Notes: generated by a model from the sequence alone, not told the origin. DNA of 64,000 nt from Gemmatimonadota bacterium (GCA_009692185.1 SHZT01000006.1:99923-163922), one strand, 5' to 3'; numbered from the stretch's first letter, positions 42,766 through 51,282 are shown. Made by a program: numbers and translations.

Positions 42766-43024
42766 ATTGGTCTTCGGCTGCGTAAATGGATCGCACGATC
42801 GCATCGAACACTTCGGCCTTGGGCCCGAGCTTGCCCGTGGCGGGGTCTTTCCGGATGTACCACTGGCACATCTCGGTCATCGCCATCGTTTCGTCCTCGT
42901 CCAGGGCGAGGTGAAACCCATCGCCCTGGGCGGCTATTTCGGAAACCCGCTTGCGCAGGTTTTCCGGGAGGTCCGGCGCGGCGTTGAGCGCCTCGACCAT
43001 GGCGTTCGTCAAGCGGACTTGCAT
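42764..43024 (-). CDS. Small acidic protein of unknown function
   Basis: The 86-aa frame begins MQVRLTNAMVEALNAAPDLP and ends VFDAIVRSIYAAEDQ. It is helical and acidic with no signal peptide or Cys cluster. The composition and a start soon after the upstream small gene (18 bp) indicate a real gene in the minus-strand group. I do not recognise a family; the size and the ETMAMTEMCQWYIRKDP segment suggest a small helical adaptor or regulator. Confidence 0.65.
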   Translation of the reverse strand: MQVRLTNAMVEALNAAPDLPENLRKRVSEIAAQGDGFHLALDEDETMAMTEMCQWYIRKDPATGKLGPKAEVFDAIVRSIYAAEDQ

Positions 43025-43042
43025 CGAGAATCGCGGGTTGGA

Positions 43043-43207
43043 CTAACGGGAGGATAACGAGGCGTCGTAGCCCGGACAACGCAGCACCGGGAGCACGGGA
43101 TACTTGCGAAACGCCGCGTCGGCTTCCGACTTCCGGCAGAGCCAGAACTCGGAGCTCTTGCCGGACGTGATCTTCCGTGCATGTGTGCACGTAGCGCAAA
43201 GTCCCAC
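43043..43207 (-). CDS. 54-aa cysteine-rich small protein (not in the ORF track)
   Basis: This frame was too short for the supplied track. From the GTG at 43207 to the TAG at 43043 it reads MGLCATCTHARKITSGKSSE, then FWLCRKSEADAAFRKYPVLP and VLRCPGYD near the end. The order CxxC, then W-L-C and L-x-C-P-G-Y, matches a recurrent class of ~50-60-residue bacterial proteins with a probable zinc or Fe-S site. I know of no assigned role. It heads the minus-strand group and diverges from the YggX-like gene across 85 bp that contain an 8-bp repeat array. Confidence 0.7.
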   Translation of the reverse strand: MGLCATCTHARKITSGKSSEFWLCRKSEADAAFRKYPVLPVLRCPGYDASLSSR

Positions 43208-43231
43208 CCGATCGTCCAAGTTCGCAGCCTT

Positions 43232-43271
43232 TCATCCGCCTATCCGCTCATCCGCTCATCCGCTCATCCGC
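43232..43271 (-). repeat. 8-bp tandem array (GCGGATGG family), 5 copies, in a divergent promoter region
   Basis: On the plus strand the units read TCATCCGC, CTATCCGC and three TCATCCGC, that is GCGGATGA-type units on the minus strand. They lie between the divergent starts at 43207 and 43293, where both promoters must be. Confidence 0.9.
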
Positions 43272-43292
43272 CCCATTACATTAACCCTCACC

Positions 43293-43532
43293 ATGACCGA
43301 CATCACCTGCGTCCGCTGCGGCAAGACCGGACACGCGATTCACGGGCCCACCCTCCCGGGCGAACTGGGCCAGCGGATCCTCGACACCATTTGCGAAGAG
43401 TGCTGGACCCTGTGGAAGCGCCAGCAGACCCAGGTGATCAATCATTTCCACCTGGACCTGCGGGACCCCGAGGCTCGCAAGAACCTCACCCAGCAAACCG
43501 AGACTTTCCTGTTTGGCGCAGGGAAAAGCTAG
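43293..43532 (+). CDS. Fe(2+)-trafficking/YggX-like small protein
   Basis: The ATG at 43293 gives 79 aa; the track's longer ORF reads through an upstream repeat array. The protein opens ITCVRCGKTG with a CxxC, has a second pair in CEECWTLWKRQQ, and ends in the helical region NHFHLDLRDPEARKNLTQQT. YggX-type proteins share the N-terminal Cys motif, the E/Q-x-C-W segment and the NHxxLDLxDPEARKFL helix, and protect Fe-S clusters from oxidation. This version has extra cysteines compared with E. coli YggX, so it may bind metal more tightly. Confidence 0.75.
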   Translation: MTDITCVRCGKTGHAIHGPTLPGELGQRILDTICEECWTLWKRQQTQVINHFHLDLRDPEARKNLTQQTETFLFGAGKS

Positions 43533-43588
43533 GGCGGGCAGGACGGGCAAGGCGGGCAGGTCACCTACCGTGCCCGCCCAGCCCGTCC
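43532..43588 (+). repeat. 9-bp repeats and inverted arm forming a hairpin between YggX-like and propeller genes
   Basis: Units GGGCGGGCA, GGACGGGCA and AGGCGGGCA start on the last base of the upstream stop. The arm GGACGGGCAAGGCGGGC (43541-43557) pairs with GCCCGCCCAGCCCGTCC (43572-43588) with two mismatches. The GTG start at 43570 is at the foot of the second arm. Confidence 0.8.
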
Positions 43589-43911
43589 ATCTCACCGTCA
43601 ACAACGAGGCCACCTCAGTCTCGTTCGCCCCGCACAATGGCTCGGTGAAAGTGGTGCGCATCTCCAACGGGGCGCTCATCGAGGACATCCCCCTCCCGGG
43701 CGGTCCGTTCGGGCTCCGCGTGAGCCCCAACGGCCAGTTCATCACCGTGACGCTCGCGGGCGACGGGAAGATCGTGATATTCGACCGCGTCCTCCGTCGC
43801 ATCGTGCGGACGTTCAACGTCGGCGGCAAGCCGCGCCGCATCGCCTTCGATGCGACCAGCGCCACCATGGCCGTGGCCAACGAACTCAACGGGGTAGATG
43901 TCGTCCGGTAG
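43570..43911 (+). CDS. Short YVTN/NHL-type beta-propeller fragment protein
   Basis: The best start is the GTG at 43570, giving 113 aa. It contains about two propeller blades (GSVKVVRISNGALIEDIPLP; GKIVIFDRVLRRIVRTFNVG) and the normal family end RRIAFDATSATMAVANELNG. Complete YncE/YVTN proteins have six or seven blades and a signal peptide, so this looks like an N-terminally truncated copy, perhaps no longer functional. Its start codon lies in the second arm of a GC-rich hairpin made of 9-bp repeats. It overlaps the next gene by 14 bp. Confidence 0.6.
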   Translation: MPAQPVHLTVNNEATSVSFAPHNGSVKVVRISNGALIEDIPLPGGPFGLRVSPNGQFITVTLAGDGKIVIFDRVLRRIVRTFNVGGKPRRIAFDATSATMAVANELNGVDVVR

Positions 43912-44494
43912 CCTGCCTAAGGGCTCCGCGCACCAACGCCTGCGAATCCTTCTCGTCACGACATGGGCCGTGACCGTGGCGGTGGCGCTCTACCTCTACT
44001 TCTTCCAGCGCGACGCCATCCAGAACCGCTTGAGCGGCGCGTTCTCTACTTCGCTCGTCATCGCGAGCGCCATTTACCTGGCGATGGGCGCCGCCCGAGC
44101 CTTCACGCTCATTCCGTCCACGTACCTGGTGCTCGCCGGCCTCCCGCTCTTTCCGCCGGTCCTGCTGTTCATCCTGACCTTGGTCGGAATCGGGGTCTCG
44201 TCGGCCATCATCTACCGGTTCTCCGAGTCCCTGCACCTCCATGAGCTGTTCGAGCAGGGGAAGCACAAGCGGCACGCGGACCGCCTGCGGGACGTCCTCC
44301 AGCGCCACGAATTGCCCATCATCATCGGCTGGAGTTTCTTCCCTCTCGCGCCGACCGATCTCATCTGCTATGTCTGTGGCCTGCTGGAGGTGAACTTTCC
44401 CAAGTTCCTGGTGGGGATCCTGGTCGGTGAGGGAACGATCTGTGCGATATACATTTTCTTCGGCACGTCCATGCTCCGGTTCCTCGGCCTCTAG
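43898..44494 (+). CDS. TVP38/TMEM64 (VTT/DedA-superfamily) membrane protein
   Basis: The 198-aa protein starts inside the end of the preceding gene. It has about five helices and the VTT-domain pattern: TLIPSTYLVLAGLPLFPP for the first re-entrant loop and IIGWSFFPLAPTDLICYVCG for the second, where the F-P-x-x-P-x-D-x-x-C-Y element is typical of TVP38-like proteins. Members scramble or flip polyprenyl phosphates or phospholipids. It is followed after 9 bp by another small membrane protein. Confidence 0.85.
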   Translation: MSSGSLPKGSAHQRLRILLVTTWAVTVAVALYLYFFQRDAIQNRLSGAFSTSLVIASAIYLAMGAARAFTLIPSTYLVLAGLPLFPPVLLFILTLVGIGVSSAIIYRFSESLHLHELFEQGKHKRHADRLRDVLQRHELPIIIGWSFFPLAPTDLICYVCGLLEVNFPKFLVGILVGEGTICAIYIFFGTSMLRFLGL

Positions 44495-44503
44495 GGGGTA
44501 TTC

Positions 44504-45007
44504 ATGATCTTCGTCCTGCGGCTCGCCCACATCCTCGCCGGTGCGTTCTGGTTCGGCGCGTTTCTCTTCGTCGCCCGGGTCCTCATGCCGTCGCTCAAGG
44601 CCGCCGGTCCCGGGGCCGGGCCCGTGATGGCCCAGCTCGGCCAGAAGATCCCCCGCGTGATGATGAGCGCCGCGGCGGTGACCATCCTGTCGGGTTTCTG
44701 GCTCATGTGGGTCGTGTCGGGTGGAGCCCCCGAGATGTGGATGAAGTCGGGGTTCGGCCGCACCATCGGCCTCGGCGCCGCGAGCTCCATTCTCGCGCTC
44801 ACGCTCGGCATGATCATCAACGTGCCGGCGTCCAAGCGCCTGGCGGTTCTCAACCAGGGAGCCGCGAAGCGCGGCGGCGCCCCGACGGCCGAAGAAGCCG
44901 CCGAGACCCAGCGCCTCATGGCACGGCTGGGCATGGGCACGATGGTCGCCGGTACGTTCCTGTTCATCGCGATGGCAGCCATGGCCGTCGCCCGGTACGT
45001 CCTCTAG
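44504..45007 (+). CDS. Small integral membrane protein (CopD/DUF2269-like topology)
   Basis: The 167-aa protein has four hydrophobic helices. The N-terminus LRLAHILAGAFWFGAFLFVA is the pattern of CopD/DUF2269-type proteins, with a His in the first helix that could bind haem or metal. The second helix is followed by an amphipathic region, and the C-terminus is MVAGTFLFIAMAAMAVARYVL. Function unknown; the His in helix 1 and the Trp-rich second helix suggest a redox or haem-copper protein, but the match is weak. Confidence 0.7.
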   Translation: MIFVLRLAHILAGAFWFGAFLFVARVLMPSLKAAGPGAGPVMAQLGQKIPRVMMSAAAVTILSGFWLMWVVSGGAPEMWMKSGFGRTIGLGAASSILALTLGMIINVPASKRLAVLNQGAAKRGGAPTAEEAAETQRLMARLGMGTMVAGTFLFIAMAAMAVARYVL

Positions 45008-45077
45008 TAAATTGGGCCTTTGCGCCGGGGCGTACACGGTGACACCTTGAGCGTACTTTCTCGCCCAAGGACCACGC

Positions 45078-47939
45078 ATGATCCCCCGTTCGTTCGTCGC
45101 CCGGGTCTTGTTCGTGCTCGCCGCCGCCCTGCTCGTGCCGGCCCCGACGGCCCACGCACAGCAGGCCGCGGCGAAGCGGCCAATCACCCACGCCGACTAC
45201 GACAGCTGGCGCTCGATTTCCAACCCGCGCCTCTCCCGTGACGGCAGGTTCCTGGTGTACACGCTGGTGCCCCAGGAAGCCGATGGTGAGCTGGTCCTCC
45301 GCAACCTGACGACCGGCAAGGAAACCCGGTCCGGCATCGGCACGCGGCCCCAGCCCACCGGCGCCGTGGACGAAGAAACCGGGAACCCCATCCCCGTGTC
45401 CGACGTACCCCCCGCGTTTACCTCCGACGGCAAGTACGTCGTGTTCCAGATTCGGCCGTCCAGGCAGGACGCGGACAAAGCGAAGAAGGAAAAGAAGAAG
45501 CCCGAGGACCAGCCCAAGAACGCGGTCGGGATCATGACCGTTGCGACCGGCGCGGTCACGCGCGTGGAGCGGACCAAGAGCTTCCAGGTGGCGGACGACA
45601 ACCCGGGCTTCATCGCGTACCTGCTCGAGGCCAAGAAGGATTCGGCCGCTCCAGCCGCCCGCGGCCGTACAAAGGTGGACTACGGAACCGACCTGGTTTT
45701 GCGTGATCTCGCGGCGGGCACCGAGCGCACGTTCCCTGATGTCCTGGAATACAGCCTGAGCCGCGACGGCAAAGCGCTGGTGTTTGTCGTGTCTTCGCGA
45801 GCCGACCAGAACAACGGCGCTTTCAGCGTCAACCCGTCGTCTCCTGCGCCCTCTGTGGCCCTTCTCACAGGCAAAGGCAGGTACCGCAAACTCACCTGGG
45901 ACGAAAAGCAGACCCAGGCCGTGTTCCTCGCCGACCGGGGCGATTCCGCCAACACCCGGACCAACTACCGGCTCTACCGCTGGGATCGCCAGGGACAGCA
46001 GGCCGAGGAGCTGGTATCGGTGGCGACGGCCAACTTCCGCTCGGGAATGGTCATTTCCGAGCGCAGCGCTATCGACTTCTCGCAGGACGGCCGGGCGGTG
46101 TACTTCGGCGTCGCGCCAACGCCTGAACCGGAGCGGGATTCGACCGCCGATTCAGGCGAGGACAGGGTCTCGGTGGATCTCTGGCACTGGAAGGACGACT
46201 TCATCCAGCCGATGCAGAAAGTGCGGGCGGCCCAGGACCGGAATCGTTCCTATCGGGCCGTGTACAGCCGCGCCGACCGCCGGCTCACCCAGCTGGCCGA
46301 CGAGACCATGCCGACAGTGAACGCCACGGCCGATGGCCGGTTCGCGGTGGGCCAGGACGACCGGCCGTATCGCACGCTGGTCGGCGTGGACGCCAACTAT
46401 GCCGACATCTACATCGTGAGCACCGCCGACGGGAACCGCACGCGCCTGATCGAAAAGCACCAGGGCGCGGTGACGCTCTCTCCGACAGGCAAGTACGGGC
46501 TCTACTTTCGCGGCAAGGACTGGTTCATCGTGTCCATCGCTGATGGCGGAACGAAGAACCTCACCACCGCGATCGACGCAAGCTTCGTCCAGGAAGACTT
46601 CGATTCGCCGAGCGCGGCACCGTCGTGGGGACTCAGCGGATGGACGCGGGACGAGAAATACGTCCTGTTCAACGACCGGTTTGACGTATGGCAGGTCGCC
46701 ACTGATGGGAGCGGCGCCAAGAACCTGACCGACGGCGTCGGCCGGAAGGACAAGACCATCTTCCGCTACGCGCGGCTGGAAGCACCCCAGCCGGGCGAAG
46801 AGCGCGGCATAGATCCCGCCAAGCCCATGCTCTTTGCCGCCGTGAACGAATGGACCCGTGAAGAGGGTTTCTACCGGGACCGGATTGACGGCGGCATGCC
46901 GGAGAAACTCATCTGGGCCGCGAAGAGTTTCGGTGGCGTCACGAAGGCAAAGGACGCCGACGTCGTGATCCTCACCCAGCAGAGCTTCAACGAGTTCCCT
47001 GATATCCAGGTCACCACGTCGGACTTCAAGGCATTGAAGAAGGTAACCGACGCGAACCCGCAGAAGGCGGGGCTCAACTGGGGCAACGCCGAGCTGGTGC
47101 GGTTCAAGAACGTGGACGGTGTCCAGCTTTCCGGCATGCTGATCAAGCCGGAGAACTTCGACCCGAACAAGAAGTACCCCATGATGGTCTATATCTACGA
47201 GAAGCTCTCACAGGGGCTCAACCGGTTCGTGAGCCCCGCGCCCGGCACGAACATCAACCCAGCGTACTACGCGAGCAACGGGTACCTCGTGTTCCAGCCG
47301 GACATCGTCTACACAATCGGCTACCCCGGGCAAAGCGCGCTCAAGTGCGTCCTGCCCGCCGTCCAGGCGGTGGTGGACAAGGGCTTCGTGGACGAGAACG
47401 CGATCGGCATCCAGGGTCACAGCTGGGGCGGCTACCAGATCGCGTACATGACGACGCAAACCAAGCGCTTCAAGGCGGCAGCGCCCGGCGCGGTCGTGGT
47501 CAACATGACCAGCGCGTATAGCGGCATCCGGTGGGGCTCGGGCCTTCCGCGCCAGTTCCAGTACGAGCACACCCAGAGCCGCATCGGCGGCGACATATGG
47601 GAATACCCCATGCGTTTCATCGAGAACTCGGCCCTGTTCCAGCTGGACCGCGTGCAAACGCCAATCCTCACGATCCACAACGACGCCGACGACGCGGTAC
47701 CGTGGTACCAGGGCATCGAGTACTACCTGGGGCTTCGGCGCCTGGGGAAAGAGGTCTACTTCTTCAGCTACAACGGCGAGCCGCACGGCCTCCGGAAGCG
47801 GGTGAACCAGAAGGACTACACGGTCCGCCTCCAGCAGTATTTCGATCACTTCCTGAAAGGCGCGCCGGAACCCGACTGGATGCTGAAGGGCCAGCCGTTC
47901 CTGGAGAAAGACAAGCCCAAAGTGACATCGGACAATTGA
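45078..47939 (+). CDS. Large secreted S9-family serine peptidase
   Basis: The 953-aa protein has a signal peptide (ending PAPTAHAQQ) and a very long propeller region of about 600 residues, including a Lys-rich insertion (DKAKKEKKKPEDQPKN, ~140-155). The catalytic alpha/beta domain follows, with Ser in QGHSWGGYQIAYM, Asp in NDADDAVPW and His in GEPHGLRKR. The size and catalytic spacing fit the large S9 dipeptidyl/prolyl peptidases common in Bacteroidota and Gemmatimonadota, which act in the periplasm on proline-containing peptides. It is preceded by 70 bp without obvious promoter boxes. Confidence 0.93.
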   Translation: MIPRSFVARVLFVLAAALLVPAPTAHAQQAAAKRPITHADYDSWRSISNPRLSRDGRFLVYTLVPQEADGELVLRNLTTGKETRSGIGTRPQPTGAVDEETGNPIPVSDVPPAFTSDGKYVVFQIRPSRQDADKAKKEKKKPEDQPKNAVGIMTVATGAVTRVERTKSFQVADDNPGFIAYLLEAKKDSAAPAARGRTKVDYGTDLVLRDLAAGTERTFPDVLEYSLSRDGKALVFVVSSRADQNNGAFSVNPSSPAPSVALLTGKGRYRKLTWDEKQTQAVFLADRGDSANTRTNYRLYRWDRQGQQAEELVSVATANFRSGMVISERSAIDFSQDGRAVYFGVAPTPEPERDSTADSGEDRVSVDLWHWKDDFIQPMQKVRAAQDRNRSYRAVYSRADRRLTQLADETMPTVNATADGRFAVGQDDRPYRTLVGVDANYADIYIVSTADGNRTRLIEKHQGAVTLSPTGKYGLYFRGKDWFIVSIADGGTKNLTTAIDASFVQEDFDSPSAAPSWGLSGWTRDEKYVLFNDRFDVWQVATDGSGAKNLTDGVGRKDKTIFRYARLEAPQPGEERGIDPAKPMLFAAVNEWTREEGFYRDRIDGGMPEKLIWAAKSFGGVTKAKDADVVILTQQSFNEFPDIQVTTSDFKALKKVTDANPQKAGLNWGNAELVRFKNVDGVQLSGMLIKPENFDPNKKYPMMVYIYEKLSQGLNRFVSPAPGTNINPAYYASNGYLVFQPDIVYTIGYPGQSALKCVLPAVQAVVDKGFVDENAIGIQGHSWGGYQIAYMTTQTKRFKAAAPGAVVVNMTSAYSGIRWGSGLPRQFQYEHTQSRIGGDIWEYPMRFIENSALFQLDRVQTPILTIHNDADDAVPWYQGIEYYLGLRRLGKEVYFFSYNGEPHGLRKRVNQKDYTVRLQQYFDHFLKGAPEPDWMLKGQPFLEKDKPKVTSDN

Positions 47940-47951
47940 CCCAGCCCACCG

Positions 47952-47992
47952 TTCCCCCTCTCCCGTATGGGAGAGGGGGACAGGGGGTGAGG
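47952..47992 (+). repeat. REP-like palindrome (CCCCCTCTCCC arms), copy 1
   Basis: Perfect 11-bp arms CCCCCTCTCCC and GGGAGAGGGGG flank GTAT, followed by ACAGGGGGTGAGG. The terminal GTG is the DUF4234 start codon. A near-identical copy lies at 52965. Confidence 0.9.
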
Positions 47993-48502
47993 CCCTGGTA
48001 TTTCGCCGTGTCCACGACAAAGTTCGTGGTCATGTCGCTGGCGACGTTCGGCGTGTACAACGTGTACTGGATGTACCAGCAGTGGGTGTTCGTGCGCGCC
48101 AGGACGAATGAGGACCTGAGCCCGTTCTGGCGCACGTTCTTCGGCCCGATCTACACCTTCTCCCTGTTCAGGCGGATCAGCCGGGCAGCGGAAGAAACCG
48201 GCTCCGGCGGACTCGCTCACCAGCTGTACGCCCTCGCATACATCATTTCGCTGTTCACGGTGCGCCTTCCGCCACCGTACTGGATGATTTCCATGTTCGC
48301 GTTCGTGCCGCTGATTCCGGTCCAGTCCGCCGCTACGCGGGTCAATGGGGTCATCGCGCCCGGCAGTCCGCCGAACGACCGCTACACCCTGCCCAATGTC
48401 GCAATGATCGCGATCGGCGGGCTCATGCTCTTGATCCTGGTCGCGGCGCTGTTTATTCCCGTGGAGCCGATGGACACCGGCGCTGTCAACGTCTCGGTGT
48501 GA
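47987..48502 (+). CDS. DUF4234 membrane protein
   Basis: The start GTG (47987) lies in the tail of a REP-like palindromic repeat; from there the protein is 171 aa. It opens KFVVMSLATFGVYNVYWMYQ, the hallmark of DUF4234, continues with FGPIYTFSLFRRISRAA, and has four helices. Role unknown. No other start codon in frame precedes the DUF4234 motif, so the repeat appears to have supplied the translation start. Confidence 0.8.
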   Translation: MRPWYFAVSTTKFVVMSLATFGVYNVYWMYQQWVFVRARTNEDLSPFWRTFFGPIYTFSLFRRISRAAEETGSGGLAHQLYALAYIISLFTVRLPPPYWMISMFAFVPLIPVQSAATRVNGVIAPGSPPNDRYTLPNVAMIAIGGLMLLILVAALFIPVEPMDTGAVNVSV

Positions 48503-48509
48503 TGGTCGC

Positions 48510-49112
48510 ATGACCCGCGGAACCCTGATCGCCCTGGTCGCGCTCGCGGCCGCCACGCCCGTTTTCGCCCAACTTCCGGTCTCCCTCCCCGAGTGGGTCC
48601 GCATGGGTCACGCGTGGAACGGCCCGAACACCTGCATTCCGGGGCAGACCATCGCGGGCAAGACCATCGAGCGCGGCGGCGATCCCAACGAGGTGCTGTT
48701 CGGCCGGCGCTTCCCGGGGCGGGACTCGGCCGCCATGGCGCCACTCTGGGGCAAGGTACGCCAGTGCATCGGCCCGGTGCCCGGCTTGCCGGACAAGTCC
48801 GGCGCGCTGATCGCCGTCGAGGCCGGCGGTGTCATCACCAAGCTGATTTACGGCCTGGGCGGCAAGGAAGGCGCGGAGGTGCTCAGGACCTGGTACGCGG
48901 GCATGCAGAAGGCGCACGGGCCAGCCGATCAGTACCCCGACAGTGTCCGCGCGTGGACCACCGACACGTTGGTATACGAGATCCTGCCAGCCAGCGACTT
49001 CTGGTTCGGCGCGGTCACGGTGCACATCCGGTCCTTGAGCGGATGTCGGTGGCTCGTTCGCGAAGCCGCAAGAATCCAGAGACCCGGAGACCGGCCCGTT
49101 TCCTGTTGGTGA
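48510..49112 (+). CDS. Secreted protein of unknown function
   Basis: The 200-aa protein has a signal peptide (MTRGTLIALVALAAATPVFAQ) and is otherwise unassigned. Conserved-looking pieces are EWVRMGHAWNGPNTCIPGQ and KVRQCIGPVPGLPDK, plus two late Cys (SLSGCRWLV and PVSCW at the end), giving two possible disulfides. The fold appears mixed alpha/beta. It lies 7 bp after the DUF4234 gene and 17 bp before the oligopeptidase B-like gene. Confidence 0.65.
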   Translation: MTRGTLIALVALAAATPVFAQLPVSLPEWVRMGHAWNGPNTCIPGQTIAGKTIERGGDPNEVLFGRRFPGRDSAAMAPLWGKVRQCIGPVPGLPDKSGALIAVEAGGVITKLIYGLGGKEGAEVLRTWYAGMQKAHGPADQYPDSVRAWTTDTLVYEILPASDFWFGAVTVHIRSLSGCRWLVREAARIQRPGDRPVSCW

Positions 49113-49129
49113 TCTGAGAGGAGAGCCCG

Positions 49130-51265
49130 ATGACATGCACCAGGATTCTCACCGCAGGCCTGTTCTCGATTACTCTACTGCTCGCGCCCGCAACCGCCTT
49201 TGCCAAGGCGACCACCGATAACCGACCCCCAATGGCCAAAAAAGTCCCGCACGTCACCAAGATCCACGGCTACACGCTCTCCGACGACTACTTCTGGCTC
49301 CGGGACCGCAAGGATCCGGATGTCATGAAGTACCTCGAGGCGGAGAACGCCAATACCGACGCGGTCATGGAGCCGAACAAGGCGCTCCAGGAGTCCCTCT
49401 ACCAGGAAATGCTCGGCCGGATCAAGCAGACCGACCTGAGCGTGCCGTACCGGATCGGCGAGTACTTCTACTACTCACGAACCGAAGAGGGAAAGCAGTA
49501 TTCCATCTACTGCCGCAAAAAGGGCGGCCTGGCCGGCACCGAGGAAGTGCTCCTCGACCTGAACCAGCTCGCCGAGGGGCACAAGTTCTTAGGTGTCGGC
49601 GCCTACAATGTCAGTGACGACGCCCGGTGGCTGGCGTACTCACTCGACACCACCGGCTACCGCCAGTACACCATGCACGTGAAGGATTTGCAAACCGGGC
49701 AGACGCTCATCGAGAGCATCGAGCGGGTGGGCTCGGTAGAGTGGGCCACCGACAACAAGACCCTGTTCTACACGACGGAAGACCCGGTCTCCAAGCGGTC
49801 AGACAATTTCTACCGGCACGTCGTCGGGACGTCCGCGAGCGAACTCATTTATCACGAGGGGGATGAGCTGTTCGACGTCGGCGCGGGCCGGTCGCTCGAC
49901 AAGAAAGTGATCTTCCTCGGCTCGTTCGCGAAGACGTCCACCGAGTTCCGCTTTCTTCTGGCCGACCGGCCCACGGACGCGCTCCGGATCGTCCTCCTTC
50001 GGCGGGACGAACAGGAGTACGACGTGGACCACTACGGCGGCCAGTTCTACATTCGCACCAACCAGGACGCCACCAACTTCCGCGTGGTCACCGCCCCCAT
50101 CAACGACCCGTCGGAAAAGAACTGGAAGCCGTTCATCGCACACAACCCGGCCGTGCGGGTGAGCGGGCTCCTGTTCTTCGCCAATCATCTCGTCGTGGTG
50201 GAACGCGAAAACGGCTTGAGTTATTTGCGAGTCATCGACATGGCCACCAAGGCCTCACACCGGATCATCACCGACGAGCCTGACTACTCGGTGGCACTCA
50301 CCAGCAACCACGAGTTCAACACCACCACCGTCCGTTTCAACTATCAGTCCATGGTGACGCCGGGGTCCGTGTACGACTACGACTTGAACACCCGGAAACG
50401 CGTCCTCTTGAAGCAGCAGCCGGTGCTGGGCGGGTTCGACCCGGCCCACTACGAGGCGAAACGCATCTGGGCCGTGGCGAAGGACGGCACCAAGGTCCCC
50501 ATCTCGCTCGTTTACAAGAAAGGCGTGGCCTTCGACGGCAAGGCGCCCCTCCTTCTATATGGATACGGTTCGTACGGCGTTTCGCTTTCGGCCACGTTCT
50601 CCTCGGCCCGGCTAAGCCTCCTGGATCGCGGAGCCATATTCGCGCAGGCGTATATCAGGGGCGGGGGCGAGCTGGGCGAGCAGTGGCGGCTGGACGGCCG
50701 CATGATGAAGAAGATGAACACGTTCACCGACTTCATTGACTGCGCGGACTACCTCGTCAAGAACAAGTACACCTCGCCCGACCGCATGATCATCCAGGGA
50801 GGGAGCGCCGGCGGCCTGCTCCTGGGCGCCGTGAGCAACATGCGGCCGGACCTGTTCAAGGCGGTCGTCTCGCAGGTGCCGTTCGTGGACATCATGAACA
50901 CCATGCTGGACGCGTCTCTCCCGCTCACAACGAGCGAGTACATCGAGTGGGGCAACCCGAACGAGAAACCCGCATTCGACTACATGATGCAGTACTCCCC
51001 GTACGACAACATCAAGAAACAGGACTACCCAGCAATGCTCGTCTGGGTATCGCTCAATGACAGCCAGGTGCCGTACTGGGAAGGAAGCAAGCTCGTCGCG
51101 CGCTTGCGCGACATGAAGACCGACAAGAACCCGCTCCTGCTCAAGGCCAACCTCGGCGCCGGCCACGGGGGCGCGTCCGGCCGCTACGATGCACTTCGCG
51201 AGACGGCATTCACCTATTCGTTCATGCTGTGGCAGTGGGGATTGGCCACGCCGCCCAGGACCTGA
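49130..51265 (+). CDS. S9A prolyl oligopeptidase / oligopeptidase B-like, exported
   Basis: The 711-aa protein has an N-terminal signal (TRILTAGLFSITLLLAPATAFA), then the propeller entry segment DDYFWLRDRKDPDVMKYLEAE typical of S9A enzymes. The hydrolase domain carries Ser in IQGGSAGGLLLGA, Asp in LNDSQVPYW and His in GAGHGGASGR. The first Gly-Gly-Ser-Ala-Gly-Gly motif and YIRGGGELGEQW match oligopeptidase B, which prefers basic residues; prolyl specificity cannot be excluded. The signal peptide is unusual, since most bacterial oligopeptidase B is cytoplasmic, but exported forms occur. Confidence 0.93.
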   Translation: MTCTRILTAGLFSITLLLAPATAFAKATTDNRPPMAKKVPHVTKIHGYTLSDDYFWLRDRKDPDVMKYLEAENANTDAVMEPNKALQESLYQEMLGRIKQTDLSVPYRIGEYFYYSRTEEGKQYSIYCRKKGGLAGTEEVLLDLNQLAEGHKFLGVGAYNVSDDARWLAYSLDTTGYRQYTMHVKDLQTGQTLIESIERVGSVEWATDNKTLFYTTEDPVSKRSDNFYRHVVGTSASELIYHEGDELFDVGAGRSLDKKVIFLGSFAKTSTEFRFLLADRPTDALRIVLLRRDEQEYDVDHYGGQFYIRTNQDATNFRVVTAPINDPSEKNWKPFIAHNPAVRVSGLLFFANHLVVVERENGLSYLRVIDMATKASHRIITDEPDYSVALTSNHEFNTTTVRFNYQSMVTPGSVYDYDLNTRKRVLLKQQPVLGGFDPAHYEAKRIWAVAKDGTKVPISLVYKKGVAFDGKAPLLLYGYGSYGVSLSATFSSARLSLLDRGAIFAQAYIRGGGELGEQWRLDGRMMKKMNTFTDFIDCADYLVKNKYTSPDRMIIQGGSAGGLLLGAVSNMRPDLFKAVVSQVPFVDIMNTMLDASLPLTTSEYIEWGNPNEKPAFDYMMQYSPYDNIKKQDYPAMLVWVSLNDSQVPYWEGSKLVARLRDMKTDKNPLLLKANLGAGHGGASGRYDALRETAFTYSFMLWQWGLATPPRT

Positions 51266-51282
51266 TCCGGAACGGCAGTGCC

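Noticed and set aside
43104-43292. N-terminal extension of the YggX-like ORF
   Set aside because: It translates an octamer array and antisense of the small Cys gene; the ATG at 43293 starts the conserved domain.
47531-47986. Upstream extension of the DUF4234 ORF inside the S9 gene
   Set aside because: Out-of-frame reading of the peptidase; DUF4234 similarity begins only after the REP element.
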